A stretch of DNA of 6,081 nucleotides from Bacteroidales bacterium (lineage in GTDB: Bacteria > Bacteroidota > Bacteroidia > Bacteroidales > UBA932). How positions within the stretch are numbered: the first letter of the stretch is position 1; each line of letters opens with the position of its first letter. Below are positions 1 to 5,977 of the stretch, in pieces. The DNA is taken from contig JAFUUB010000097.1 in NCBI GenBank assembly GCA_017483985.1, positions 1-6,081 of the forward strand. Reading direction: 5' to 3'. A model generated the notes under the pieces. The model was not told where the DNA came from. It was given only the letters and a program-made list of their open reading frames with translations, and did no database searches. The position numbers were made by a program, and so were the translations under genes.

Positions 1-324
1 GAAGGCAACCACGCCATCCTCCGTCTCCCTTCGGGTGAGACCCGCATGGTGCTCGTTTCCTGCCGTGCCACCGTCGGTACCGTATCCAACCCTGATCACA
101 ATTTGGAGTCGTTCGGCAAAGCCGGCCGCAGCCGCTGGCTGGGACGCCGCCCGCACAACCGCGGTGTCGTCATGAACCCGCACGATCACCCGATGGGTGG
201 TGGTGAAGGCCGCGCTTCCGGTGGACACCCGCGTTCCCGCAAGGGCCTGCCTGCAAAGGGCTACAAGACGCGCAATCCTAAGGCGACTTCTAATAAGTTC
301 ATCATCGAAAGAAGGAAAAAATAA
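1..324 (+). CDS. rplB: 50S ribosomal protein L2 (C-terminal part)
   Basis: This is the last 107 codons of ribosomal protein L2, open at the left edge of the window. L2 usually has about 274 residues, so roughly the first 60% is missing. L2 binds 23S rRNA near the peptidyl-transferase centre and helps join the subunits. The diagnostic C-terminal signature is visible: [13 protein letters not shown], then [16 protein letters not shown] and [10 protein letters not shown], ending in a basic IIERRKK tail like that of Bacteroides L2. The reading frame is open from base 1 and stops with TAA at 322-324. The rpsS gene follows 22 nt later, in the standard S10-operon order. Identification is secure; only the N-terminus is unseen. 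Confidence 0.97.
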   Translation, partial: EGNHAILRLPSGETRMVLVSCRATVGTVSNPDHNLESFGKAGRSRWLGRRPHNRGVVMNPHDHPMGGGEGRASGGHPRSRKGLPAKGYKTRNPKATSNKFIIERRKK

Positions 325-346
325 TCGGAATTAAACTTTAGGAATC

Positions 347-619
347 ATGAGTCGTTCTTTAAGAAAAGGTCCCTATATCCAGGAAGCCCTGGAAAAGAGA
401 ATTCTTGCTATGAATGATGGTAGCAAGAAGAAAGAGGTTGTCAAGACTTGGTCACGCGCCAGCATGATCTCTCCTGACTTCGTCGGCCATACCATCGCCG
501 TCCACAACGGAAACAAGTTTATTCCGGTTTATGTAACGGAGAATATGGTCGGTCACAAGCTTGGCGAGTTCGCTCCCACGAGAAATTTCAGAGGCCACTC
601 CGGCAATAACAAGAAGTAA
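347..619 (+). CDS. rpsS: 30S ribosomal protein S19
   Basis: Complete 90-residue S19, the usual family length. S19 sits in the head of the 30S subunit, binds 16S rRNA with S13, and contacts the A-site region. The sequence opens with [11 protein letters not shown] and carries the family blocks [29 protein letters not shown] and the C-terminal APTRNFRGH. The ATG at 347 is preceded only by a weak AGGA (340-343), which is normal for Bacteroidota, where Shine-Dalgarno pairing is rarely used. It lies 22 nt after rplB and 20 nt before rplV, so it is almost certainly co-transcribed with both. Confidence 0.98.
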   Translation: MSRSLRKGPYIQEALEKRILAMNDGSKKKEVVKTWSRASMISPDFVGHTIAVHNGNKFIPVYVTENMVGHKLGEFAPTRNFRGHSGNNKK

Positions 620-639
620 TTTAAACAGAGATTCGAATT

Positions 640-1056
640 ATGGGAGCTCGTAAAAGATTAATGGCCGAAAAGCTGAAAGAAGCCAAGAAGCAAACCGCTA
701 TAGCCAAATTGAATGATGTGCCTACGTCCCCGCGGAAGATGCGCCTTGTCGCTGATACCGTCCGTGGCGTGGAAGTAAACCGTGCACTGGATCTTCTGAA
801 ATTCTCCAAGAAGGCCCCGTCCATTCCGCTGGAGAAACTTCTCCGCAGCGCCATTGTCAACTGGGAAGCCAATAACCCGGAGCAGACCAAGGAACTTGAC
901 AACGGCAACGTCTATGTCAAGACCATCATGGTCGGCGAAGGCCGCACGCTGAAGAGAATCCGCCCGTGCCCGCAGGGCCGTGCCGGACGTATCCGCAAGA
1001 GAAGCAACCACGTTACCATCGTCCTTGATGTCAAGAAACCAGTACAGGAGGCATAA
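640..1056 (+). CDS. rplV: 50S ribosomal protein L22
   Basis: Complete 138-residue L22, close to the length of Bacteroides L22. L22 binds several 23S rRNA domains, and its beta-hairpin lines the peptide exit tunnel. Visible signatures are [13 protein letters not shown] near residues 27-39, [15 protein letters not shown] around 65-79, and the hairpin and C-terminal block [26 protein letters not shown] at about 103-128. I chose ATG 640, giving MGARKR, because Bacteroidota L22 typically starts MGARK. The in-frame ATG at 661 would trim the conserved N-terminus. The TAA stop (1054-1056) lies 2 nt before rpsC, and its last codons overlap the rpsC ribosome-binding site. Confidence 0.98.
   Translation: MGARKRLMAEKLKEAKKQTAIAKLNDVPTSPRKMRLVADTVRGVEVNRALDLLKFSKKAPSIPLEKLLRSAIVNWEANNPEQTKELDNGNVYVKTIMVGEGRTLKRIRPCPQGRAGRIRKRSNHVTIVLDVKKPVQEA
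1046..1051 (+). promoter_or_regulatory. Shine-Dalgarno site of rpsC inside the rplV 3' end
   Basis: A perfect AGGAGG lies 7 nt before the rpsC ATG. It is made from the rplV codons for Gln-Glu-Ala. It supports the ATG at 1059 as the rpsC start and suggests coupled translation across the 2-nt gap. None of the other genes in the window has such a strong site. Confidence 0.7.
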
Positions 1057-1058
1057 TT

Positions 1059-1826
1059 ATGGGAAGCAAAACTAATCCTATCAGCAACAGAATCGGTATC
1101 ACCCGTGGTTGGGACTCCAACTGGGTCGGCGGCAGCTACGCCGAGAAGATCGCCGAGGACTATAAGATCCGCAAGTACCTGGAGAACCGCCTTGCCAAGG
1201 CGAGCCTTTCCAAGATCGTGATCGAACGTACCCTGAAGCTCATCACCGTGACCATCCAGGCGGCCCGTCCGGGTGTCATCATCGGCAAGGGCGGCCAGGA
1301 GGTCGACAAGCTCAAGGAAGAACTCAAGAAGGTCACCAAGAAGGATGTCCAGATCAACATCTTCGAGGTCCGTCGTCCGGAGGTGGACGCCCGCATCGTG
1401 GCGGATTCCATCGCCCGTCAGATCGAAGGCCGTGTCTCCTACCGCCGCGCCATCAAGATGGCCATCGCCTCCGCGATGCGCGTCGGTGCCGAAGGCATCA
1501 AGGTTCAGATCGCCGGCCGCGTCGGCGGTGCTGAAATGGCCCGTACCGAGATGTTCAAGGAAGGCCGCACCCCGCTGCATACCTTCCGCGCCGACATCGA
1601 CTATGCCCTGGCCGTCGCCAACACCAAGGTCGGTTGCCTCGGTATCAAGGTTTGGATCTGCAACGGTGAGGTTTATGGCAAGAAGGACCTCTCCCCGAAC
1701 GCCGGCCTGAGCGCCGCTTCCGCACAGCCGCAGGGCCGTGGTGGCGACCGCGAACGCCGTGGTGGTGACCGTGGCGGCCGTCGTGGCGGCCGTGGCGGAC
1801 GCCGCAATGAGAACCGGGGTGAGTAA
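1059..1826 (+). CDS. rpsC: 30S ribosomal protein S3
   Basis: Complete 255-residue S3, a component of the 30S head at the mRNA entry channel, where S3 with S4 and S5 has helicase-like activity. The N-terminal domain begins [14 protein letters not shown]. The type-2 KH domain holds the GKGG loop at residues 76-79. The C-terminal domain contains [26 protein letters not shown] (about 157-182) and the GIKVWI block (195-200) followed by [11 protein letters not shown]. From about residue 226 a tail very rich in Arg and Gly (RGG units) extends to the stop; other Bacteroidota S3 proteins also have basic tails of varying sequence. In the conserved S10 order, rplP (L16) should come next. Here a promoter and terminator follow instead, then an unrelated lipoprotein gene. 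Confidence 0.98.
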   Translation: MGSKTNPISNRIGITRGWDSNWVGGSYAEKIAEDYKIRKYLENRLAKASLSKIVIERTLKLITVTIQAARPGVIIGKGGQEVDKLKEELKKVTKKDVQINIFEVRRPEVDARIVADSIARQIEGRVSYRRAIKMAIASAMRVGAEGIKVQIAGRVGGAEMARTEMFKEGRTPLHTFRADIDYALAVANTKVGCLGIKVWICNGEVYGKKDLSPNAGLSAASAQPQGRGGDRERRGGDRGGRRGGRGGRRNENRGE

Positions 1827-1829
1827 TTC

Positions 1830-1860
1830 TTTGGAATAAAGAAGAAAATCACTATTTTTG
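1830..1860 (+). promoter_or_regulatory. Bacteroidota-type promoter for the lipoprotein-uvrC-pnuC unit
   Basis: The -33 box TTTG is at 1830-1833 and the -7 box TATTTTTG, matching TAnnTTTG in full, is at 1853-1860. The spacer is 19 nt, the arrangement known for the primary sigma factor of Bacteroides. The promoter begins 3 nt after the rpsC stop. If -33 and -7 are taken literally, transcription starts at about 1864-1868, which is inside the 5' arm of the adjoining terminator hairpin. The motif match is seen directly; activity is inferred. Confidence 0.72.
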
Positions 1861-1894
1861 AAGCCTGTTCCACCTGATGTGGAACAGGCTTTTT
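1861..1894 (+). terminator. Intrinsic terminator after rpsC
   Basis: A perfect 13-bp stem pairs 1861-1873 with 1879-1891 around a 5-nt CTGAT loop. The U-run covers 1890-1894. This is a strong rho-independent terminator, placed 34 nt after the rpsC stop. It should end transcription arriving from the ribosomal operon. It leaves only 26 nt before the lipoprotein start codon, so the promoter for that gene must overlap or precede the hairpin. Confidence 0.92.
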
Positions 1895-1920
1895 CGCTTG
1901 ACAATCAAATTCTCAGGATC

Positions 1921-2940
1921 ATGAATAAACACATCCTCCTCCTTGCGGCCGCCGTGATGGCCGTCGCTTCCTGCGGCCAGAAGGCCGACCAGACCCAGCT
2001 GACCGGCAAGTTCGGCGACAATGCCCCGGCCCAGGTGCATATCAAGACGGCCGCGGTCGATACCGTGCTGAACATCTCCAACGGAGCCTTCTCTTTCGCC
2101 GTCCCGGTGGACCTGCTTTCCAGCGGTGCGGTCGAGACGGAAATCGGCCAGGTGTCCTTCGTCCCGGACGGTTCCAAGCTGACCTTCGACTTCACCGGTG
2201 ACGCCCCGAAGGTAACCTCCAGCGACAAGGCTTCCGTCACGTCCAAACTCAATGCGTTCCTTGACAAGGCCCGTGAACTGGCCGCTGCCGTCCGCGCCGA
2301 GCAGGACGAAGAGAAAGGCGAGGCCCTCTATCAGGAGTACATGAACTACAACAAGCAGACCCTGCTGGACAACAAGGACAACTTCCTCGGCATGCTGGCC
2401 CTGCAGAACGTCTACTACGAAATGGAACCCCAGGAACTGCTGGAGGCGATCGGCGGCATGGCCCCGGCCCTGCAGGAGCAGGAGTTCGTCCAGAGTGTCA
2501 AGACGGCCACCGAGGCGGTCCTTAAGACGGGCGAGGGTGCCAAGTTCGTCGATTTCGAGATTGAGGAAGAGCCGGGCAAGGTGACCAAGCTTTCCGATTT
2601 CGTCGGCAAGGGCAAATACATGCTCGTCGACTTCTGGGCTTCCTGGTGCGGCCCGTGCAAGCGCGAAATGCCGTTCATCAAGGCTGCCTATGACAAGTTC
2701 CACGGCCCGCAGTTCGACGTGCTGAGCATCGCCGTCTGGGACGAGGTCGAGGACACCAAGAAAGCCGCTCCGGAGCTGGGCATCGTCTGGAACCAGATCA
2801 TCAACGGCCAGCACATCCCGACCGACCTGTACGGCATCCAGGGCATTCCGCACCTGATCCTCTTCGGTCCTGACGGCACCATCCTCAAGCGCGGCCTGCG
2901 CGGCGAGGCGATTGCCGAAGAACTGGCGAAATACCTCTAG
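1921..2940 (+). CDS. TlpA-like thioredoxin-fold lipoprotein
   Basis: Predicted 339-residue periplasmic, membrane-anchored thiol-disulfide oxidoreductase. Starting at ATG 1921 gives a clear lipoprotein signal peptide: MNK, a hydrophobic run, and lipobox VASC with the lipidated Cys at residue 18. An upstream in-frame extension would run through the terminator and is unlikely. Residues about 25-100 form a beta-rich region resembling the DUF4369-type domain often found in front of such redoxins. Residues about 105-200 are mostly helical and rich in Glu, Ala and Gln. The C-terminal thioredoxin domain (about 205-339) has VDFWASWCGPC with redox cysteines 243 and 246, and the cis-proline loop GIP at 308-310. 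Family members reduce or isomerise disulfides or support cytochrome maturation; the partner here is unknown. It is the first gene after the rpsC terminator and is read towards uvrC, 47 nt away. Confidence 0.9.
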   Translation: MNKHILLLAAAVMAVASCGQKADQTQLTGKFGDNAPAQVHIKTAAVDTVLNISNGAFSFAVPVDLLSSGAVETEIGQVSFVPDGSKLTFDFTGDAPKVTSSDKASVTSKLNAFLDKARELAAAVRAEQDEEKGEALYQEYMNYNKQTLLDNKDNFLGMLALQNVYYEMEPQELLEAIGGMAPALQEQEFVQSVKTATEAVLKTGEGAKFVDFEIEEEPGKVTKLSDFVGKGKYMLVDFWASWCGPCKREMPFIKAAYDKFHGPQFDVLSIAVWDEVEDTKKAAPELGIVWNQIINGQHIPTDLYGIQGIPHLILFGPDGTILKRGLRGEAIAEELAKYL

Positions 2941-2950
2941 TCTCCCTCCG

Positions 2951-2969
2951 GGCCCCTGGATGAGGGGCC
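2951..2969 (+). terminator. GC-rich hairpin between the lipoprotein gene and uvrC
   Basis: A perfect 7-bp stem, GGCCCCT (2951-2957) with AGGGGCC (2963-2969), closes a 5-nt loop. It starts 10 nt after the lipoprotein stop codon and ends 18 nt before the uvrC start. No U-run follows, so it is a poor intrinsic terminator. It may instead be a partial terminator, an mRNA 3'-end stabiliser or a processing site. The fold is visible; the function is not. Confidence 0.45.
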
Positions 2970-2987
2970 TATCCTGAACGCAGTATC

Positions 2988-4784
2988 TTGGAAGTCAGGG
3001 AGAAAATATCCTTATTCCCGCATTCCCCCGGTGTCTACCGCTACTATGACGCCGAGGGGAATGTCATCTATGTGGGCAAGGCGAAGGACCTGCACAAGCG
3101 CGTCGCCCAGTATTTCGTCCCGCCGGAGCGGCTCAACCGGAAGACCCGCATCCTGGTCTCGAAGATCGCCGACGCCCAGTTCACCGTCGTGGGCTCGGAA
3201 GCCGACGCCCTGCTGCTGGAGAACAACCTCATCAAGCAGTACAAGCCGCGGTACAACATCCTGCTCAAGGACTCCAAGACCTACCCCTGGATCTGCATCA
3301 GCGCGGACGAGTACCCCAAGGTGTTCCTGACCCGCCGCCTGGTCAAGGACGGCTCCCGCTATTTCGGGCCGTACAGCAGCGTCATGCATGCGCGCAACCT
3401 GCTGGAACTCTTCCGGGAGCTCTACCCCCTGCGGACCTGTGCCCTGAAAATCGACTCCCAGGCCATCCTGCGGCGCAAGTTCCGTCCCTGCCTGGAATAC
3501 CACATCGGCCGCTGCAAGGGCTGCTGCATCGGGGGCGTCTCCCGGGAGGAATACGGCAGCTGGATCGCTGAGATCGCCTCGCTGCTGAGCGGGGGCGGCC
3601 GGGAGATGATCCGGCATTACAGGGAACTGATGGAGCAGGCGGCCGCAGCCCTGGACTTCGAACAGGCCGCCGTCTTCAAGGAGAAGATGACCTCGCTGGA
3701 GAAGCATTACGGGAAATCCATCATCAGCAGCGCTTCCATCGGCGACGTGGACGTCTTCGCCCTGGTCCAGGACAGCGCCGAGGCCTTCGGCCATTTCATG
3801 CGCATCCGCGGCGGTTCGGTCATCCAGAGCCTGGGGCTGGGATTCCGGCTGCAGATCGAAGAGGAGCCGGCTTCGGTGCTCAGTACCTTCATCGCCGAGA
3901 TCGAGGCGAAATTCGGCGCCCTGTCCAAGGAAGTCCTCGTTCCTTTCCTGCCGGATGTGGAGATCGACGGGACGGAGTTCCGCATCCCGGTCAAGGGCGA
4001 CAAGCTGGCCCTGCTGCAGCTGGGCACGCGCAATGCCAAGGAACTGCAGTTCAACACGCTCAAGCAACGGGAGCACACCGATCCCGACCAATTCTACCTC
4101 AAGGTCATGGAGGACCTGCAGAAGGCCCTGGGCATGAAGGAACTGCCCCGGCACATGGAGTGTTTCGACAACTCCAACATCCAGGGTACGAATCCGGTGG
4201 CGTCCTGTGTCGTGTTCCGGGACGGAAAACCCTCCAAGAAAGATTACCGGCGATTCAAGATCAAGACGGTCGTCGGAGCCAATGACTACGCTTCCATGAA
4301 GGAGGTGGTCAACCGGCGGTACAGCCGGATGCTGATGGAAGCGCCGGACGACCTGCCGCAGCTGGTGGTCATCGACGGCGGCAAAGGCCAGCTGGACTTT
4401 GCCTACCAGGCCCTGGCGGAGCTGGGCCTGACGGAACGGCTGACCGTCGTCGGCCTGGCCAAGCGGCTGGAGGAAGTGATCCGGGTCGGTGACCCGTATC
4501 CCCTTTTCATCGACCGCAATTCCCAGGCCCTGAAGGTCCTGCAGCAGATCCGGGACGAGGCCCACCGCTTCGGCATCACCTTCCACCGCAACCTGCGCAG
4601 CAAGTCCCAGATCGACTCCGCCCTGCGGGAAATCAAGGGCGTGGGCGAAAAGACCGAGCAGCGCCTGCTGCTGCATTACGGTTCCGTGGCCCGCATCGCG
4701 GCCGCCCCGCGGGCCGACCTGGCCGCTTTCCTGGGCAACGAGGCCCTGGCCGGACGCATTCTCGATACCCTGAATGAATCATGA
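2988..4784 (+). CDS. uvrC: UvrABC excinuclease subunit C
   Basis: Complete 598-residue UvrC, which makes both incisions in nucleotide excision repair after UvrA and UvrB locate damage. The GIY-YIG nuclease domain (about 10-95) has GVY at 15-17, IYVGK at 27-31, Arg38, Glu78 and Asn90, and makes the 3' cut. A cysteine cluster (151, 168, 176, 180) fits the iron-sulfur site reported in this family. A UVR motif for UvrB contact spans about 205-240. The RNase H-like 5' nuclease shows FDNSN with Asp394, IDGGKGQ with Asp463 and RDEAHRF with His526. A helix-hairpin-helix region near 545-595 includes IKGVGEKTEQRLL. The start is TTG: no ATG or GTG lies between the upstream in-frame stop at 2961-2963 and the conserved domain. 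Its stop overlaps pnuC by 4 nt. Confidence 0.97.
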   Translation: MEVREKISLFPHSPGVYRYYDAEGNVIYVGKAKDLHKRVAQYFVPPERLNRKTRILVSKIADAQFTVVGSEADALLLENNLIKQYKPRYNILLKDSKTYPWICISADEYPKVFLTRRLVKDGSRYFGPYSSVMHARNLLELFRELYPLRTCALKIDSQAILRRKFRPCLEYHIGRCKGCCIGGVSREEYGSWIAEIASLLSGGGREMIRHYRELMEQAAAALDFEQAAVFKEKMTSLEKHYGKSIISSASIGDVDVFALVQDSAEAFGHFMRIRGGSVIQSLGLGFRLQIEEEPASVLSTFIAEIEAKFGALSKEVLVPFLPDVEIDGTEFRIPVKGDKLALLQLGTRNAKELQFNTLKQREHTDPDQFYLKVMEDLQKALGMKELPRHMECFDNSNIQGTNPVASCVVFRDGKPSKKDYRRFKIKTVVGANDYASMKEVVNRRYSRMLMEAPDDLPQLVVIDGGKGQLDFAYQALAELGLTERLTVVGLAKRLEEVIRVGDPYPLFIDRNSQALKVLQQIRDEAHRFGITFHRNLRSKSQIDSALREIKGVGEKTEQRLLLHYGSVARIAAAPRADLAAFLGNEALAGRILDTLNES

Positions 4785-5536
4785 ACGACAAGAAATTCAA
4801 TAAGATCTTCTCGACGACCCTGCTGACGCTGATGGTCGTCGTCATCGCCATTACGACGGCCTTCAAGCTGCAGGATCCCCAGGCGCGGACCGTCATGCTG
4901 CTGATCGCGGCCTTCGGGTCCGTGATGGGCGTGGCCTCGACCGTCCTTTCGGCCAACGGCCTGCTCTGGACTTTCCTGTTCGGAGTACTGGACGTCACCC
5001 TCGGGACCATCATCGCGGCGGACAACGGACTGTGGGGGAATTTCGCCCTGCACCTGTTCTTCTTCCTGCCGATGCAGTTCGTCGGACTCTGGCAGTGGCG
5101 CAAGCGGGGTGCCAGCGGGGAAAAGGAGGTCAAGGCGCGCCGCCTCACGCCCCGGCAGCGCTGGATCGTCGCCGGCTGCATCCTGGCCGGGCTGGCCGTT
5201 TCCTACGCCGTCCTGCTGTGGATCAAGCTGCGGACCGTCGCTCCGGCCGAGGTCAACCGGCCGCAGGTTTTCTTCGATGCCGCGGTGTTCACGTTCAACA
5301 TCGCCGGCCAGATCCTGATGTCCCTGGCATACATGGAACAGTGGGTGGTATGGAATTTGGTAAACGTATCCTCGATCGCCCTGTGGGGCAGCACGATGGT
5401 CTCCTCCGAGGCTTCCAGCTACACCGTTGTCATGTTCATCAAGTACTGCTTCTACCTGCTGAATTCGATCAACGGACTGCGGATCTGGATCAACCTCTCC
5501 CGGATGGCGGACGAGGGCTGTGAATCAGCGCGATAA
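4781..5536 (+). CDS. pnuC: PnuC-family vitamin-precursor transporter
   Basis: A 251-residue inner-membrane protein with seven or eight hydrophobic segments, at roughly 11-28, 37-57, 61-80, 84-105, 127-148, 163-184, 188-208 and 214-237. PnuC proteins carry nicotinamide riboside down its gradient, with phosphorylation inside the cell trapping it for NAD synthesis. Family marks are LLWTFLFGVLDV (61-72), FFFLPMQFVGLWQW (93-106), the WxxW motif at Trp188-Trp191, and KYCFYLLNSINGLRIW (221-236). WxxW favours nicotinamide riboside over the thiamine- or riboflavin-type relatives (PnuT, PnuX), but substrate cannot be fixed from sequence. Residues 108-126, between the fourth and fifth segments, are strongly basic, which suggests a cytoplasmic loop. 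The ATGA overlap with uvrC implies translational coupling. No TPP riboswitch or NAD gene is nearby. Confidence 0.9.
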   Translation: MNDKKFNKIFSTTLLTLMVVVIAITTAFKLQDPQARTVMLLIAAFGSVMGVASTVLSANGLLWTFLFGVLDVTLGTIIAADNGLWGNFALHLFFFLPMQFVGLWQWRKRGASGEKEVKARRLTPRQRWIVAGCILAGLAVSYAVLLWIKLRTVAPAEVNRPQVFFDAAVFTFNIAGQILMSLAYMEQWVVWNLVNVSSIALWGSTMVSSEASSYTVVMFIKYCFYLLNSINGLRIWINLSRMADEGCESAR

Positions 5537-5655
5537 CCGGAGCAGACATACAGGTTTTGGGTGAATTTGTTTTATTTGTCAGAATTTTTTCGTTACTTTG
5601 TCGGACAAACTGAAATTGTGTATTATAAACTATAAACAACAAATTCTTATTTATT
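5537..5655 (+). promoter_or_regulatory. AT-rich promoter and leader region of acpP
   Basis: This 119-nt gap is far more AT-rich than the genes around it. The best -7 candidate is TTACTTTG at 5593-5600, one base from TAnnTTTG. Candidate -33 TTTG boxes at 5566-5569 and 5575-5578 are spaced 23 and 14 nt from it, neither being the ideal 19, so the exact promoter is uncertain. An A/T-rich leader with ATAAAC repeated at 5625-5630 and 5632-5637 leads to the acpP ATG and has no Shine-Dalgarno site, as is common for strongly expressed Bacteroidota genes. I see no clear terminator for pnuC here. Confidence 0.55.
5575..5609. repeat. TTTGTC direct and inverted repeats in the acpP promoter region
   Basis: TTTGTC occurs at 5575-5580 and again at 5597-5602, 22 nt apart, about two helical turns. 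The second copy forms a perfect 13-nt palindrome (5597-5609, 6-bp arms around one G) with the inverted copy GACAAA at 5604-5609. The palindrome overlaps the likely -7 box, a suitable position for a repressor operator. The repeat is seen; binding by a regulator is inferred. Confidence 0.45.
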
Positions 5656-5901
5656 ATGGAAGACGTAGTAAAAAAGGTGAAAGCCATCATCGTTGACAAG
5701 CTCGGCGTTGAAGAGTCTGAGGTCACTGAGACCGCGAACTTCACCAACGACCTCGGTGCCGATTCCCTCGATACCGTCGAACTTCTCATGGAATTTGAGA
5801 AGGAGTTCGGTGTCAAGATCCCGGATGAGGATGCCGCCGGCATCGCCACTGTTGCAGATGCCATCAACTATGTTGAGGCGAAACTTGCTGAGAAAGAGTA
5901 A
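5656..5901 (+). CDS. acpP: Acyl carrier protein
   Basis: Complete 81-residue acyl carrier protein, the small acidic cytoplasmic protein that carries growing fatty-acid chains on 4'-phosphopantetheine. The attachment site is Ser37 in the motif [15 protein letters not shown] (residues 34-48). The four-helix layout, high Glu/Asp content and the helix III block [20 protein letters not shown] (54-73) match housekeeping AcpP. Length is within the usual 75-82 range. ATG 5656 is the only sensible start. It has its own AT-rich promoter region and is not obviously part of the pnuC unit. In Bacteroidota, acpP is normally followed by fabF; here an insertion sequence begins 39 nt after the stop. Confidence 0.97.
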   Translation: MEDVVKKVKAIIVDKLGVEESEVTETANFTNDLGADSLDTVELLMEFEKEFGVKIPDEDAAGIATVADAINYVEAKLAEKE

Positions 5902-5940
5902 TTTCTTCAATAAAGCAAAATGAAGAAGGCTGCCCGAAAA
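5902..5940 (+). other. acpP downstream remnant with possible half terminator
   Basis: These 39 nt between the acpP stop and the IS end contain GAAGGCTGCCCG at 5925-5936, followed by AAAA up to the IS boundary. The GC-rich block followed by A residues looks like the 5' arm and loop of a terminator whose 3' arm is not next to it. If so, the IS entered the loop. A short ATG-led frame (MKKAARK, 5920-5943) runs across the boundary and is not a credible gene. Confidence 0.3.
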
Positions 5941-5964
5941 TGATGTGACCCCCAAAAGTTGGAC
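5941..5964. repeat. Terminal inverted repeat of the IS element
   Basis: A 24-nt end sequence starting TGATGTGACCCCC and ending GTTGGAC. It closely resembles IS3-family (IS150 group) terminal repeats. The exact outer base is inferred from the TG start, and the inner limit is approximate because the partner repeat is not in the window. Confidence 0.7.
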
Positions 5965-5977
5965 GGTTTAACATTAG

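Noticed and set aside
1898..1903. TTGACA resembling a sigma70 -35 box
   Set aside because: It is only 17 nt before the start codon, has no -10 partner, and Bacteroidota use a different promoter pattern, which is present just upstream.
912..1904. A 330-codon antisense frame across rplV, rpsC and the terminator
   Set aside because: It overlaps well-identified ribosomal genes and the terminator, and its low-complexity Ala/Thr/Asp/Gly product is typical of a shadow frame.
1858..1920. Upstream in-frame extension of the lipoprotein gene by 21 codons
   Set aside because: It would translate through the terminator hairpin and bury the lipoprotein signal peptide. ATG 1921 gives a standard signal and lipobox.
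1852..2853. A 333-codon antisense frame over the TlpA-like gene
   Set aside because: The + strand product has a signal peptide, WCGPC and a cis-Pro loop; the antisense product has no recognised motif.
3012..4676. A 554-codon open frame antisense to uvrC
   Set aside because: uvrC has a full set of catalytic motifs on the + strand. The antisense frame follows from GC-rich third codon positions, and its product shows no recognisable domain.
4781..5655. Riboswitch (TPP or NAD-type) controlling pnuC
   Set aside because: pnuC overlaps uvrC, leaving no leader, and I see no conserved riboswitch core in the window.
5920..5943. Tiny ATG-led frame MKKAARK after acpP
   Set aside because: It is seven codons long, runs across the IS boundary, and the bases fit better as part of a hairpin arm.
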